This document shows positions 7,009-16,413 of a stretch of DNA of 64,000 bases, one piece after another. Positions within the stretch are counted from its first letter, which is position 1. Each line of letters starts with the position of its first letter. This stretch comes from Micromonospora pisi (GTDB lineage: Bacteria > Actinomycetota > Actinomycetes > Mycobacteriales > Micromonosporaceae), in contig NZ_RBKT01000001.1 of assembly GCF_003633685.1 (NCBI RefSeq), positions 2,976,001-3,040,000 on the forward strand, given 5' to 3'. The position numbers were made by a program, and so were the translations under genes. Under the pieces are notes generated by a model. The model was not told the DNA's origin and ran no database searches. It worked only from the letters and a program-made list of their open reading frames with translations.

Positions 7009-7968
7009 CTACTTGGACTCGACCCGTCCGAGCGGGTTCGGGCCGGCCGCCAGCGCGGCACGCGCCGCCTGCCAAGCCGATTCGCCGGGGTGGAGCTCGG
7101 TACGGAGGTAGGCCCAGGTGAGTCGCTGGACCACGGACACCCGCTCGGGGTTCTCGTCCGTCGTCTCGGCTACGTCATATCCGGAGACCCCGCCGAGCCC
7201 GTGCTCCGCCTCGAACAGGGTGAGCAGAGACTTCGGGCCGGGAGCGAGGAAGTACGGATCCGTGTGCCAGTCCGCGCCCCGAACGGTCAGGTGGGCAGAG
7301 GTGTCCTTGTCGCCAGCGACCACGAGCGTGGGCGTCGCCATGGCGGAGAAGTCCGTGGTCACAAAGAAGGAGTAGTTCTTGGCCGCGAACTCGCTGAGGG
7401 CGTCGCCTCCTCTACCGGGCGCGGCGAGCAGCACACCCGCCTTGATCCGGGGCTCGGTCAGATTCACTTCCGTTCCGTCCTCCGGATCGGTGAGCCGGGC
7501 GCCCAGCAGCAGGCTCGCGGTGTGCGCGCCCATCGAATGCCCGGCTACGGCGACCTTGCTGTGGTCCAGGCGCCCGAGCAGCTGTGGCACGGCGGCCTCG
7601 ATCACGTCGAGCTGGTCGAGGATGCGCTTCATGTCCTCGGCCCGCGATCGCCAGTGCAGGGGCGCCCCCGGGGTAGCGGGGTCGAGCCTCAGCGTCCGGG
7701 AACTCAGATGGGTGGGCTGGATCACGACGAAGCCGTGCGCCGCCCAGAAGTTGACGAGGGGGGCGTAGCCGTTCAGCGAGGAGAGGTTGTTCGAGTGGCC
7801 CTGGCCGTGCGAGAGGAGGATGACCGGCAGCTCGCCCCCGGTCACGGGCGCGGAGACCCGCACCTCCAGGTCCACGGCTCGGCCGGGGGCCGACAGCACC
7901 ACCGGGCTGACCGAGAGCACCGGAGTGGGTGGGCTGACAGTGTCGGCCACGTAAGTCGATCCAATCAT
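7009..7968 (-). CDS. Alpha/beta hydrolase of the chlorophyllase/PAF-acetylhydrolase-like type
   Basis: A 319-residue serine hydrolase. The oxyanion-hole strand is VILLSHGQGHSNN, the nucleophile is S145 in AGHSMGAH, the acid is D222 (or D220) in VVAGDKDTSAH, and the base is H256 in FEAEHGLGG. No signal peptide is present, so it acts in the cytoplasm. The substrate cannot be read from sequence; esterase or lipase-like activity is likely. It diverges from a TetR-family gene, and a large palindrome sits between the two starts, so it is very likely the target of that repressor and may act on or detoxify the compound the repressor senses. Confidence 0.85.
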   Translation of the reverse strand: MIGSTYVADTVSPPTPVLSVSPVVLSAPGRAVDLEVRVSAPVTGGELPVILLSHGQGHSNNLSSLNGYAPLVNFWAAHGFVVIQPTHLSSRTLRLDPATPGAPLHWRSRAEDMKRILDQLDVIEAAVPQLLGRLDHSKVAVAGHSMGAHTASLLLGARLTDPEDGTEVNLTEPRIKAGVLLAAPGRGGDALSEFAAKNYSFFVTTDFSAMATPTLVVAGDKDTSAHLTVRGADWHTDPYFLAPGPKSLLTLFEAEHGLGGVSGYDVAETTDENPERVSVVQRLTWAYLRTELHPGESAWQAARAALAAGPNPLGRVESK

Positions 7969-8057
7969 GATGCGTGTTTCCCTTCACTGGCCTCTGCCGC
8001 GGTCTCGTCCGGCTCGCGGCAGGTGAGGCTGTCAGGAGGTCGGGCTTCAGCTAAGCT

Positions 8058-8104
8058 AAAGCGGAACGTTGCTCCGATTAATATACGGAGCAGTGTTCCG
8101 CTTT
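8058..8104. promoter_or_regulatory. 47-bp palindrome between hydrolase and tetR: likely TetR operator
   Basis: Arm AAAGCGGAACGTTGCTCCG (8058-8076) and arm CGGAGCAGTGTTCCGCTTT (8086-8104) are reverse complements at 17 of 19 positions, around an AT-only 9-base centre. The site lies between the divergent starts at 7968 and 8132. The AT-rich centre could hold a -10 element. Size and place fit an operator, possibly for two dimers, controlling both genes. Confidence 0.8.
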
Positions 8105-8131
8105 GTCAACGGCCACCGGAAGGAGAACGCG

Positions 8132-8731
8132 GTGCCCACCACCAGCCAGTCCGGGCAGGTGCCTGCCCGGGGCAAACGGGCCGACGCGCTGCGTAATCAG
8201 CAGACGCTGCTCGCCGCCGCCGCCGCGGTGTTCGTCACCTCCGGCGTCGACGCGCCGATCCGCGAGATCGCGGCCAAAGCGGGCGTCGGGATGGGGACGA
8301 TCTACCGCCACTTCCCCACTCGGTCGGATCTCGTCGTCGCCGTCTACCGCCACCAGGTCGAGGCATGCGCCGAGGCCGGCCCGATCCTGCTGGGCAGTGC
8401 CGACTCACCGCTCGCGGCACTCCGACAGTGGGTCGACCTCTTCGTTGATTTCCTCGTCACGAAGCACGGGCTCGCCAACGCGCTGCAATCGGAGAGCAGT
8501 GGCTTCGACGCGCTGCACACCTACTTCCTCGACCGCCTGGTGCCCGTCTGCGCGCAGTTGCTCGACGCCGCCGTCGAAGCCGACGAAATCAGCCCCGGTA
8601 CGCACGCCTACGAGCTGATGCGGGGCATCGGCAACCTCTGCGTCGGACGTGACAGCGACCCCCGCTACGACCCCCGCCGACTGGTCGAGCTGCTTCTCCA
8701 GGGACTACGGCGACCGCGACCGTCATCCTGA
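8132..8731 (+). CDS. TetR/AcrR family transcriptional regulator
   Basis: A 199-residue repressor. GTG 8132 is chosen over an upstream in-frame start because AAGGAG (8120-8125) is well spaced and the 47-bp palindrome then stays outside the gene. The N-terminal TetR helix-turn-helix runs from about 18 to 70: RNQQTLLAAAAAVFVTSGVD, then IREIAAKAGVGMGTIYRHFP. The C-terminal ligand domain is helical with FDALHTYFLDRLVPVCAQLL. It probably represses itself and the divergent hydrolase through the palindrome at 8058-8104. The ligand is unknown. Confidence 0.9.
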   Translation: MPTTSQSGQVPARGKRADALRNQQTLLAAAAAVFVTSGVDAPIREIAAKAGVGMGTIYRHFPTRSDLVVAVYRHQVEACAEAGPILLGSADSPLAALRQWVDLFVDFLVTKHGLANALQSESSGFDALHTYFLDRLVPVCAQLLDAAVEADEISPGTHAYELMRGIGNLCVGRDSDPRYDPRRLVELLLQGLRRPRPSS

Positions 8732-8773
8732 TCCCGACCGTCGACGGGTGCCTACCGCCTCCTGGCCGTACCG

Positions 8774-10018
8774 TCATCCGCCGGGCGGCTGACGGCCCGG
8801 AAGCCGGATCGCGTCCCAGACCCCGACGCCGGCCACGACCAGGGTGGCGATGGCCGAGAGAGCCAGCGGCGACACGTGCGGCCCCACCGGCACCAGGGCG
8901 GCGAGCGCGACGATGGCGAGCAACCGGGGCAGCGAGAAGGTGGCGAAGACGGAACGCTTGAAGAGCAGGTGCCCGGCGAGGAAGAGGGCCGGCCCGCCGA
9001 GCACGGTGACGATGGTGACGGTCTCGGCGTGGCCGCCCGGGTGGGCGATGACGAGGTCGTCCCCGACCGCCGCGACGATGATGCCGGCGACGATCGGCAA
9101 CTGGAAATAGGTGTACGCCGAGCGGCCGATCTGCCCCGGGTTCTCCGATTGCTCGATCGCCGCGCTGGCGGCCTCGGCGCCTCGGTCGAAGTAGAGCCAC
9201 CAGAGGGCGACGGTGCCCAGGAACGAGACGGTGAACGCGAGCAGGTGCGGCGCCTCGGCCGGACGGGTCCCGAAGACCGTACCGGTGATCAGGATCGATT
9301 CGCCGAGCGCGATCAGGATGAACAACTGCCCGCGTTCGGCGAGGTGCCGGCCGTTGACCGGCCAGTCCGCCGGGTCGGACTTGCCCACTCCGGGGACCCA
9401 GAAGCCGGCGATGGCGGCAAGGTATTCGATCACCACGGCGGCGGCCCAGAACGCGAGCCGCGCCGACCCGTACGAGAGACCGCCCGCCACCCAGAGCGCA
9501 CTGGAAACGGCCTTCCACACCAGCAGGCGCTGAAAGTTGAGCCGCAGCCCCAGCCGTTGACGCTTCTGCTCCGCCGACTCCCCCGCCGCGCCAGCGCCCG
9601 GCCGACCCAGCGTCACTATGACGAAGACGTTCCGCCCGACCTGGATCGCCGCGTACGCACCGGCGACCCAGATGCCCCGCTCCCCGTACGCCTCCGGCAG
9701 TGACGCCGAGACGATCAGGCTGAGCAGCATGAGGACGACCAGCATCAGCCGCACGGCCAACTGGTTCGGGTCGAACCAGTTGGTGACCCAGGAGGTGTCC
9801 ACCCAGGCCCACCAGATCGCCAGCAACAGCAGCAGGGTCTGGGCCGCACCGAGAAGGGTCAGGTGGGTGAGGAGGAGGTGGGTCAACTGCGTGACCGCGA
9901 GTACGTAGATCAGGTCGAAGAACAGTTCGACGAACGTGACCCGGCCACGTCCTTCGGAGCCCCGGAGGCCCCGCACGCTGTCCCCGATATCCGCCACCTG
10001 ACCGGCCTCCGACCGCAT
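8774..10018 (-). CDS. Low temperature requirement protein A (LtrA) family membrane protein
   Basis: A 414-residue integral membrane protein with about ten hydrophobic helices. The family opening is clear: VTFVELFFDLIYVLAVTQLTH, followed by WWAWVDTSWVTNWFDP and later RGQLFILIALGESILITG. LtrA was named from a Listeria cold-growth mutant; its biochemical role is unknown. It is monocistronic and faces the tetR gene. The start at 10018 is the upstream-most ATG, and the first 27 residues are polar. Confidence 0.87.
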   Translation of the reverse strand: MRSEAGQVADIGDSVRGLRGSEGRGRVTFVELFFDLIYVLAVTQLTHLLLTHLTLLGAAQTLLLLLAIWWAWVDTSWVTNWFDPNQLAVRLMLVVLMLLSLIVSASLPEAYGERGIWVAGAYAAIQVGRNVFVIVTLGRPGAGAAGESAEQKRQRLGLRLNFQRLLVWKAVSSALWVAGGLSYGSARLAFWAAAVVIEYLAAIAGFWVPGVGKSDPADWPVNGRHLAERGQLFILIALGESILITGTVFGTRPAEAPHLLAFTVSFLGTVALWWLYFDRGAEAASAAIEQSENPGQIGRSAYTYFQLPIVAGIIVAAVGDDLVIAHPGGHAETVTIVTVLGGPALFLAGHLLFKRSVFATFSLPRLLAIVALAALVPVGPHVSPLALSAIATLVVAGVGVWDAIRLPGRQPPGG

Positions 10019-10502
10019 CCGCCCAGCTCAGCCGCTGTGGCCAGGCCGATGGTAACGGCGGGTACAGCGCCAGGTCCGCATGTTGCGGCAGGTCAGGTCA
10101 GGGTACGAGCAGCAGGAGCGTGGCCAGGGCAGTGGCGCCTCGGCGTGGGCCAACGCCCGGTCGAACTCGACCCCGGACGCCGCCGAGATCTCCTGCTCAC
10201 TGATCCGGGACGCCACAGAACTCCCCCACCACGTTGCGGAAGTGGTTCACCAAGCTGTCGGTTTCCCGCTTTCCCAGCGCCGGACGCTGCTCGCCGAGCC
10301 CCACGGCGAGCGCGTAGGGCTCGCCTGTCGGACGAGCCGTCCCCGTCCGATGTGGGCGACCGTCCATGTACCCGAACCCTCCGCCCGCCAACCGTCCGGC
10401 CTGGTGGTTGGCGGGTCGGAGATCGGGGTACTCCGATGGTCGTAACCGCGTGGGCACCGGCGAACAGGCGTAGGTAGCCGCGCTCCGACCAGGAGGTGTG
10501 TT
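10019..10502. other. 484-base stretch with no convincing gene
   Basis: On the minus strand two short overlapping frames (10197-10367, 56 residues, and 10028-10216, 62 residues) have Shine-Dalgarno-poor starts and no motif I know. The second has Cys-Cys and WRC patterns and an AGVEF-like helix, so decayed coding sequence is possible. I do not call either as a gene. On the plus strand, AGGAGGTGT at 10492-10500 is the ribosome site of the next gene. Confidence 0.3.
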
Positions 10503-11219
10503 GTGGTCAGAATTCCTTCGCTCTCGCGGCGCACGGCGGCGTCGACCGAGCCCGGGCCGGCGGTGACGCCCGCGCCGACGCCAGACAGCGGACGGGCGGG
10601 TGACACCGGTGCGGTGGCTCCGCCGAGCGCGGTGGCTCCGCCGAGCGAGCGGGCGACGTACCGCAGTTCGTCGGCCGGCTCCGCGACCGCGCCGGTCATC
10701 GACCGCCCACGTACGAGTGTCAGCCGGGACGACGACACGCGGGTCGACGGTCGCCCCGCAGGAGAGGACCTTCCCCGGGCCGACCGTCGTGACCGGACCG
10801 ACGGGCCGACGACCACCACCGAGCGGGTCGACGACCGGACGACCGGCACCGAGCGGGTGGACCGCGAACCGACCGTGGTGGCGCCGGCCGGCCCGCGCCC
10901 CCGGGCCAGCCTGCTCGCCACCGTCAGCCTGGTCCTCGGCGTCGCCGCGGCCCTCTTCGTGCTGACCGGCACCCTCGCCGGGTACGGCATCGCGATCGGC
11001 GCCCTCGGGTCGCTGCTCGGCGTCGCCGGCGTCTCGGCCACCAGTCGCCGGCACGTCGCCGGCAAGTCCGACGCGCTGCTCGGCCTGGTGTTGGGGCTCG
11101 GCGCGGTGGTCCTGGGCATCCTCGCGATGACCGGGCAGTTCACCTGGCCGACCACGGACGGGGACTGGGTGCTGCGATTCCGGGAGTGGCTCGACTCACA
11201 GTTTGTGAACCGCTTCTAG
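10503..11219 (+). CDS. Disordered-tail membrane protein with two to three C-terminal helices
   Basis: A 238-residue protein starting at GTG 10503 right behind a near-consensus AGGAGGTGT. The first 135 residues are low-complexity, rich in Thr, Arg, Asp and Pro, with imperfect repeats such as TERVDDRTTGTERVDRE. From about 140 there are two membrane segments (ASLLATVSLVLGVAAALFVL and IAIGALGSLLGVAGV), a basic loop, a third (LLGLVLGLGAVVLGILAM) and a short amphipathic tail. It resembles small actinobacterial DUF4190-like membrane proteins with a long cytosolic tail. No function can be given. Confidence 0.65.
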   Translation: MVRIPSLSRRTAASTEPGPAVTPAPTPDSGRAGDTGAVAPPSAVAPPSERATYRSSSAGSATAPVIDRPRTSVSRDDDTRVDGRPAGEDLPRADRRDRTDGPTTTTERVDDRTTGTERVDREPTVVAPAGPRPRASLLATVSLVLGVAAALFVLTGTLAGYGIAIGALGSLLGVAGVSATSRRHVAGKSDALLGLVLGLGAVVLGILAMTGQFTWPTTDGDWVLRFREWLDSQFVNRF

Positions 11220-11304
11220 GGGGCAGATATGACGCCAGAGCGGTGGTGCACCGCTCGGGCGTAGCTCGCCGGTGGTGGTTCACCGCCAGAGCTGAGTCGA
11301 TGAA

Positions 11305-11328
11305 GGGGGCGGCGTCCACGCCGCCCCC
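11305..11328 (+). terminator. 10-bp GC hairpin after the membrane protein gene
   Basis: GGGGGCGGCG (11305-11314) and CGCCGCCCCC (11319-11328) pair perfectly around TCCA. It lies 85 bases after the stop of the membrane protein gene and 250 bases before the arginine-catabolism pair, which fits a terminator between the two units. The 11220-11581 gap also holds an 8-bp hairpin at 11238-11256 and an 11-codon reading frame at 11229-11264 (see findings). Confidence 0.6.
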
Positions 11329-11581
11329 TCAGCGACGACCGGCAACCCGTCGTACGGCAACCGGCTCCGAGCCGGGTGACCGGGCGACGCCGATCAACCG
11401 GGCGACGCCTGATCACCCGACGCAACGAATCGCCGTAAGAGGCCGCTCCATACGCAATGATCCGCCGCACGACGCAACTCCTCCCAGTGGTTTCGGCCAG
11501 GCCCAGCCGCATAGCGTTGGGTTACGCGCCAGCGGTGTGAGCCGACCCCGGCCGGGCGCGCCCGACCACTGGGAGCAGGGC

Positions 11582-12399
11582 ATGACGCTGGACAACAGCC
11601 GCCGGCACTACCTGATGTGCCGGCCCACATATTTTGCCGTCGAGTACGCGATCAATCCGTGGATGGATCCGAGCGCTCCGGTCGACGCCGCGCTCGCCAT
11701 CCGTCAGTGGGAGACGTTGCGCCGCACGTACCTCGACCTCGGCCACACGGTCGACGAGATCGAACCGGTGCCCGGCCTGCCCGACATGGTCTTCGCCGCA
11801 AACGGCGCGACCGTGGTGGACGGCGAGGTGCTCGCCGTCCAGTTCCGTGACCCGCAGCGGGCCGATGAGGCACCCGCGTACCGGTCGTGGTTCGAGCGGG
11901 CCGGGTACCCGGTCCACGAGGCCAAGTACGTCAACGAGGGCGAGGGCGACATCCTGCTCGCCAACGGGATGCTGCTGGCCGGCACCGGATTCCGTACCAC
12001 GCACGCCGCGCACGCCCAGTTGCAGGAGGTCTTCGGTCGGCCGGTGGTGACGCTGCAACTGGTCGACCCGCGCTTCTACCACCTGGACACCGCGCTCTGT
12101 GTGCTGGACGAACGGAACGTGGCGTACCTGCCGGAGGCCTTCTCCGCCGGCAGTCAGGCCGTACTGCGGCGGCTCTTCCCGGACGCGGTCCTGGCCGAGG
12201 CGGCGGACGCCGAGGTGCTCGGCCTGAACGCGGTCAGCGACGGCCGGAACGTGGTGCTTCCGGCCCAGGCCACCGGCCTGGCGGCCAAGCTTCGCGAGCG
12301 CGGATACGCGACAATTGGCGTTGATCTGTCCGAGCTACGCAAAGCGGGCGGCGGACCGAAGTGCTGCACCCTGGTGCTGCGGGAACGAGAGGCAAGCAA

Positions 12400-12403
<4 letters not shown>
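11582..12403 (+). CDS. Guanidino-group hydrolase: dimethylargininase-like, probably arginine dihydrolase
   Basis: A 273-residue protein of the arginine deiminase superfamily, starting at ATG 11582 behind GGGAGCAGGG. Catalytic features: EYAINPWMDP near the start, FAAN at 71-74, EGEGD at 119-123, H168 in FYHLDT, and the nucleophile C261 in GGPKCCTL. It would usually be labelled DDAH (dimethylarginine to citrulline). The asparagine at position 74 in FxAN, the EYxINPWM block and the GDILL block are those of cyanobacterial ArgZ/AgrE, which hydrolyse arginine to ornithine, CO2 and ammonia. The coupled downstream gene uses ornithine, which supports that reading. Substrate choice remains inference. 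Confidence 0.8.
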
Positions 12404-13614
<1,211 letters not shown>

Positions 13615-13647
13615 CACCGGGAAGTCACCGGCGACGAACCGGTACGT

Positions 13648-13683
13648 GAACAGCGGTCACCCCAATCCGGGTGACCGCTGTTC
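13648..13683 (+). terminator. 15-bp perfect hairpin after rocD
   Basis: GAACAGCGGTCACCC (13648-13662) and GGGTGACCGCTGTTC (13669-13683) pair without mismatch around a 6-base loop. It lies between rocD and the convergent FHA gene (stop at 13703), so it can serve both strands. Confidence 0.85.
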
Positions 13684-13702
13684 AGGTACGCGGAGGATGC
13701 GC

Positions 13703-14860
13703 TCAGGGGCGCTCGATGACCCGCATCGCCATGGTCGGCGCCTCGGCCATCACCGAACTGGGGTTGATCACTCCGCCGGAGGTCCAGTTCGACGACCGAC
13801 CGATCTGGACACCCGGGTACAGCTCGACGATGTCACCGCCACGCAGCACCCGGTTGGCCTGCTGCTTCAACGCGATCCGCTCGTCCTCGTCCATCGAGCC
13901 GCCGGGCCGGACACCCGACCCGTTGGTGCTCACGTCGAACGCCACCAGGTCGCCGCCGCGCAACTCGAAGCGGACGTGGTTGCGGCTGATCCAGCGCCGG
14001 GCCTCCTCGCTCAGCCACTGGCCGAGCACGATCCCGCCGGACTCCTCCGGCGCGCGGCCGACCATCACGGGCCGGTCCGCGGAGACCACGAAACGACGAC
14101 GTACCTGGCCACCGACGCGGACCGAGAGCACCTCGGTGTCCGGCCGGGGACCGGCATCGGTGAGGCGGCGGTCGTGCCGGGGGCAGCTCGGGGCGCCGCC
14201 GCGCAGCGTGGGCGGGGGCTGCCCGCCCGGTTCGCGGTCGGACCGGGCCAGATCGGCGAAGGAACCGCCGCCACCGCCACCATCGCCGAACAGCACGCAG
14301 CCCGGTTCAGGGCAACGCCACAGCCGGGACAGCAGCTTCGCCCCGGTCGGGGACGGGCCGGGCGAGGTCCAGACCGCCTTGCCACCGGCCTGGGCCACCA
14401 GGGTCGGCCCGTTCGGGCTGTTCACCGGGGCGAGCAGGCGGCCGGGCTGCGACCCCAGCCAGGGATAACGCCCGAGCATGCCGTCGAACCGCATCCGGCT
14501 GAGCACCGGCAGGCCAAGCAGGTCGGCCAACTCCAGCATCCGCTCGACCGGGTTGGGCAGCACCTCGACCAGGCCGTCATCGGCCCACCGCCGGACCACC
14601 ATGCGCTCATTGGAGGTGAGGTCGGCGTCGGAGAGGAGCGCCCGGTGCACCACCGGGTAGACCGGGACGCTGTCCTCTTCCAACTGCCGACTGAGTGCGT
14701 CGATGACGATGCCGAGCCGGAGCATGCTCGCCGGGCGGCCGCCGTCGAAGTCGGTGTAGCGGACCACCTCGGCCAGGTCCAGTACGGCACGGGCCAGCGA
14801 CGGATCGGTGCAGACCCGGCCCTCGATCGCGTCGAGGACCTTACTGATCTCGAATCTCAC
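13703..14860 (-). CDS. FHA domain protein
   Basis: A 385-residue protein starting at GTG 14860, which overlaps the stop of the upstream pterin dehydratase gene by 4 bases. The N-terminal 160 residues are helical with no family I recognise. The centre has a Cys pair (CPEPGC), a glycine run, and CPRHDRRL, possibly a zinc site. The C-terminal third (about 235-375) is a forkhead-associated domain with VMVGRAPEESGG, WISRNHVRFELRGG and STNGSGV, carrying the Arg, Ser-x-x-His and Asn that bind phosphothreonine. A role as a reader of Ser/Thr kinase signalling is likely; the partner is unknown. Confidence 0.82.
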   Translation of the reverse strand: MRFEISKVLDAIEGRVCTDPSLARAVLDLAEVVRYTDFDGGRPASMLRLGIVIDALSRQLEEDSVPVYPVVHRALLSDADLTSNERMVVRRWADDGLVEVLPNPVERMLELADLLGLPVLSRMRFDGMLGRYPWLGSQPGRLLAPVNSPNGPTLVAQAGGKAVWTSPGPSPTGAKLLSRLWRCPEPGCVLFGDGGGGGGSFADLARSDREPGGQPPPTLRGGAPSCPRHDRRLTDAGPRPDTEVLSVRVGGQVRRRFVVSADRPVMVGRAPEESGGIVLGQWLSEEARRWISRNHVRFELRGGDLVAFDVSTNGSGVRPGGSMDEDERIALKQQANRVLRGGDIVELYPGVQIGRSSNWTSGGVINPSSVMAEAPTMAMRVIERP

Positions 14861-15150
14861 GCCGCTCCCCCGAGGATCTGGTCGATACGCTGTGCGAGCT
14901 GGATGTCCCGGCGGGTCACGCCCCCTACCGAGTGGGTCGCGCACCGGAAGGTCACCGTACGCCAGCGGATGTCGATGTCCGGATGATGGTCTAGTTCCTC
15001 GGCCACCACCGCCACCCGGTCGACCGTCGTGATCGCCTCCGGGAAGCTGCCCAGCTCGACGGTACGGGTGATCAGTGCGGGATGACCGGACCAGCCGTCC
15101 AGCCGCTCCAGTTCACCGCGCACCGCCTCGGCGTCCAGCACCTCTGCCAT
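14857..15150 (-). CDS. Pterin-4-alpha-carbinolamine dehydratase
   Basis: A 97-residue protein of the PCD/DCoH family. ATG 15150 is chosen over a further upstream start because it gives the normal size. The conserved core is present: LDHHPDIDIRWRTVTF then THSVGGVTRRDIQLAQRID. The enzyme dehydrates 4a-hydroxytetrahydropterin and so regenerates the cofactor of aromatic amino acid hydroxylases. No such hydroxylase is visible in this window. The gene is coupled to the FHA gene by a 4-base overlap, a pairing with no obvious functional link. Confidence 0.9.
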   Translation of the reverse strand: MAEVLDAEAVRGELERLDGWSGHPALITRTVELGSFPEAITTVDRVAVVAEELDHHPDIDIRWRTVTFRCATHSVGGVTRRDIQLAQRIDQILGGAA

Positions 15151-15245
15151 AAGGCAGACCTTACCGCCGCGCTTCCCACCCGGGGAGGGCAACCGGGGCC
15201 GGCGCATCCGTCGGGTTCACCCACCCCGGCCTGCACCGGGACAGA

Positions 15246-16277
15246 TCAACGGTCGGCGCGCAACCCGGCTCCGACGCTGTGCAGGTGCCGCAGCGCCTGG
15301 GCGTACGAGTCGAGCAGGCCGGTCTCCTCGTAGGGGATGCCCTGCTCCGCGCAGTACTGCCGGACGATCGGCTGGGCCTTGCGCAGATTCGAGCGGGGCA
15401 TGCTCGGGAAGAGGTGGTGTTCGATCTGGTAGTTCAGCCCGCCGAGCGCGAAGTCGACGACCCGGCTGCCCCGTACATTGCGGGAGGTCAGGACCTGCTT
15501 GCGGAGGAAGTCGAGGTCGTCCTCGGCGGTCAGCACCGGCATCCCCTTGTGGTTGGGCGCGAACGAGCAACCCATGTAGACGCCCCACAATCCCTGGTGT
15601 ACGGCGATGAAGACCAGCGCCTTTACCGGCGACAGTACGGCGAAGACCACGCCGAGGTACGCGGCCACGTGCGCGACCAGCAGCACGGCCTCGACCGCCC
15701 GGTACCGCATCGGTGCCCGGAACAGTCCCTGGAAGCTCGCGTAGTGCAGGTTCAACCCTTCCAGGGTCAGCATCGGGAAGAAAAGGTACGCCTGGTGCCG
15801 GGCCAGCCAGTGGCCGAAGCCGCGCCGCTCGCGCGCCTGCTCGTCGGTCCAGACCAGGGCTCCGGCGCCGACGTCGGGGTCGTGGTCCTCGTGGTTGGGG
15901 TTGGCGTGGTGCCGGTTGTGCTTGTCGATCCACCAGCCGTAGCTCAGCCCGACCGCCAGGTTCGCGGCGAGCAGGCCGGCGACCTCGCTGGCCCGGCGGT
16001 TGCGGAACATCTGCCGGTGACCGGCGTCGTGTCCGAGGAAGGCGACCTGGGTGGAACCGATCGCGAGGAGGACCGCGACCAGCAGTTGCCACCACGAGTC
16101 ACCGACCAGGACAAGGGCGCCCCAGCCGGCGGCGAAAAGCCCGACGGTCAATGCGATCTTGGCCGCGTACCAACCGGGCCGGCGGTTCAGCAGACCCGCC
16201 TGACTGATCTTCCGAGATAACTGCGCGTAGTCGCTACCTCGTCGAAGGGTGGGTTCCGCCACCGCGCCGACCGTCAT
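15246..16277 (-). CDS. Membrane fatty acid desaturase
   Basis: A 343-residue integral membrane di-iron desaturase, starting at ATG 16277 with GGGAGAAG ahead. All three histidine boxes are present: GHDAGH (82-87), HNRHH (120-124) and QIEHH (284-288), with hydrophobic pairs before box 1 and between boxes 2 and 3. It inserts a double bond into acyl-CoA or acyl-lipid chains and is related to the delta-6/linoleoyl-CoA desaturase group with a Q-I-E-H-H third box. No fused cytochrome b5 domain is present, so ferredoxin or a separate reductase must supply electrons. It probably adjusts membrane fluidity. Monocistronic. Confidence 0.9.
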   Translation of the reverse strand: MTVGAVAEPTLRRGSDYAQLSRKISQAGLLNRRPGWYAAKIALTVGLFAAGWGALVLVGDSWWQLLVAVLLAIGSTQVAFLGHDAGHRQMFRNRRASEVAGLLAANLAVGLSYGWWIDKHNRHHANPNHEDHDPDVGAGALVWTDEQARERRGFGHWLARHQAYLFFPMLTLEGLNLHYASFQGLFRAPMRYRAVEAVLLVAHVAAYLGVVFAVLSPVKALVFIAVHQGLWGVYMGCSFAPNHKGMPVLTAEDDLDFLRKQVLTSRNVRGSRVVDFALGGLNYQIEHHLFPSMPRSNLRKAQPIVRQYCAEQGIPYEETGLLDSYAQALRHLHSVGAGLRADR

Positions 16278-16382
16278 GACTTCTCCCAGATTGCTCGGAA
16301 TTGATGACGCGCCGGGCGACGCGCGCTGCCTCAAGTCTCGCGATCGAGCTTGCGCTGAGTAACCCTGGAAACCCCCTAATGC

Positions 16383-16404
16383 GCGGTAGTGCCAGCCCTA
16401 CCGC
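16383..16404 (-). terminator. 7-bp hairpin just after the giant membrane protein gene
   Basis: GCGGTAG (16383-16389) and CTACCGC (16398-16404) pair around an 8-base loop, 10 bases beyond the minus-strand stop at 16414. Short but well placed. Confidence 0.5.
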
Positions 16405-16413
16405 CACAGGTGA

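Noticed and set aside
10028-10367. Two short minus-strand frames (56 and 62 codons)
   Set aside because: No ribosome sites, no recognised domain; reported only as content of the gap.
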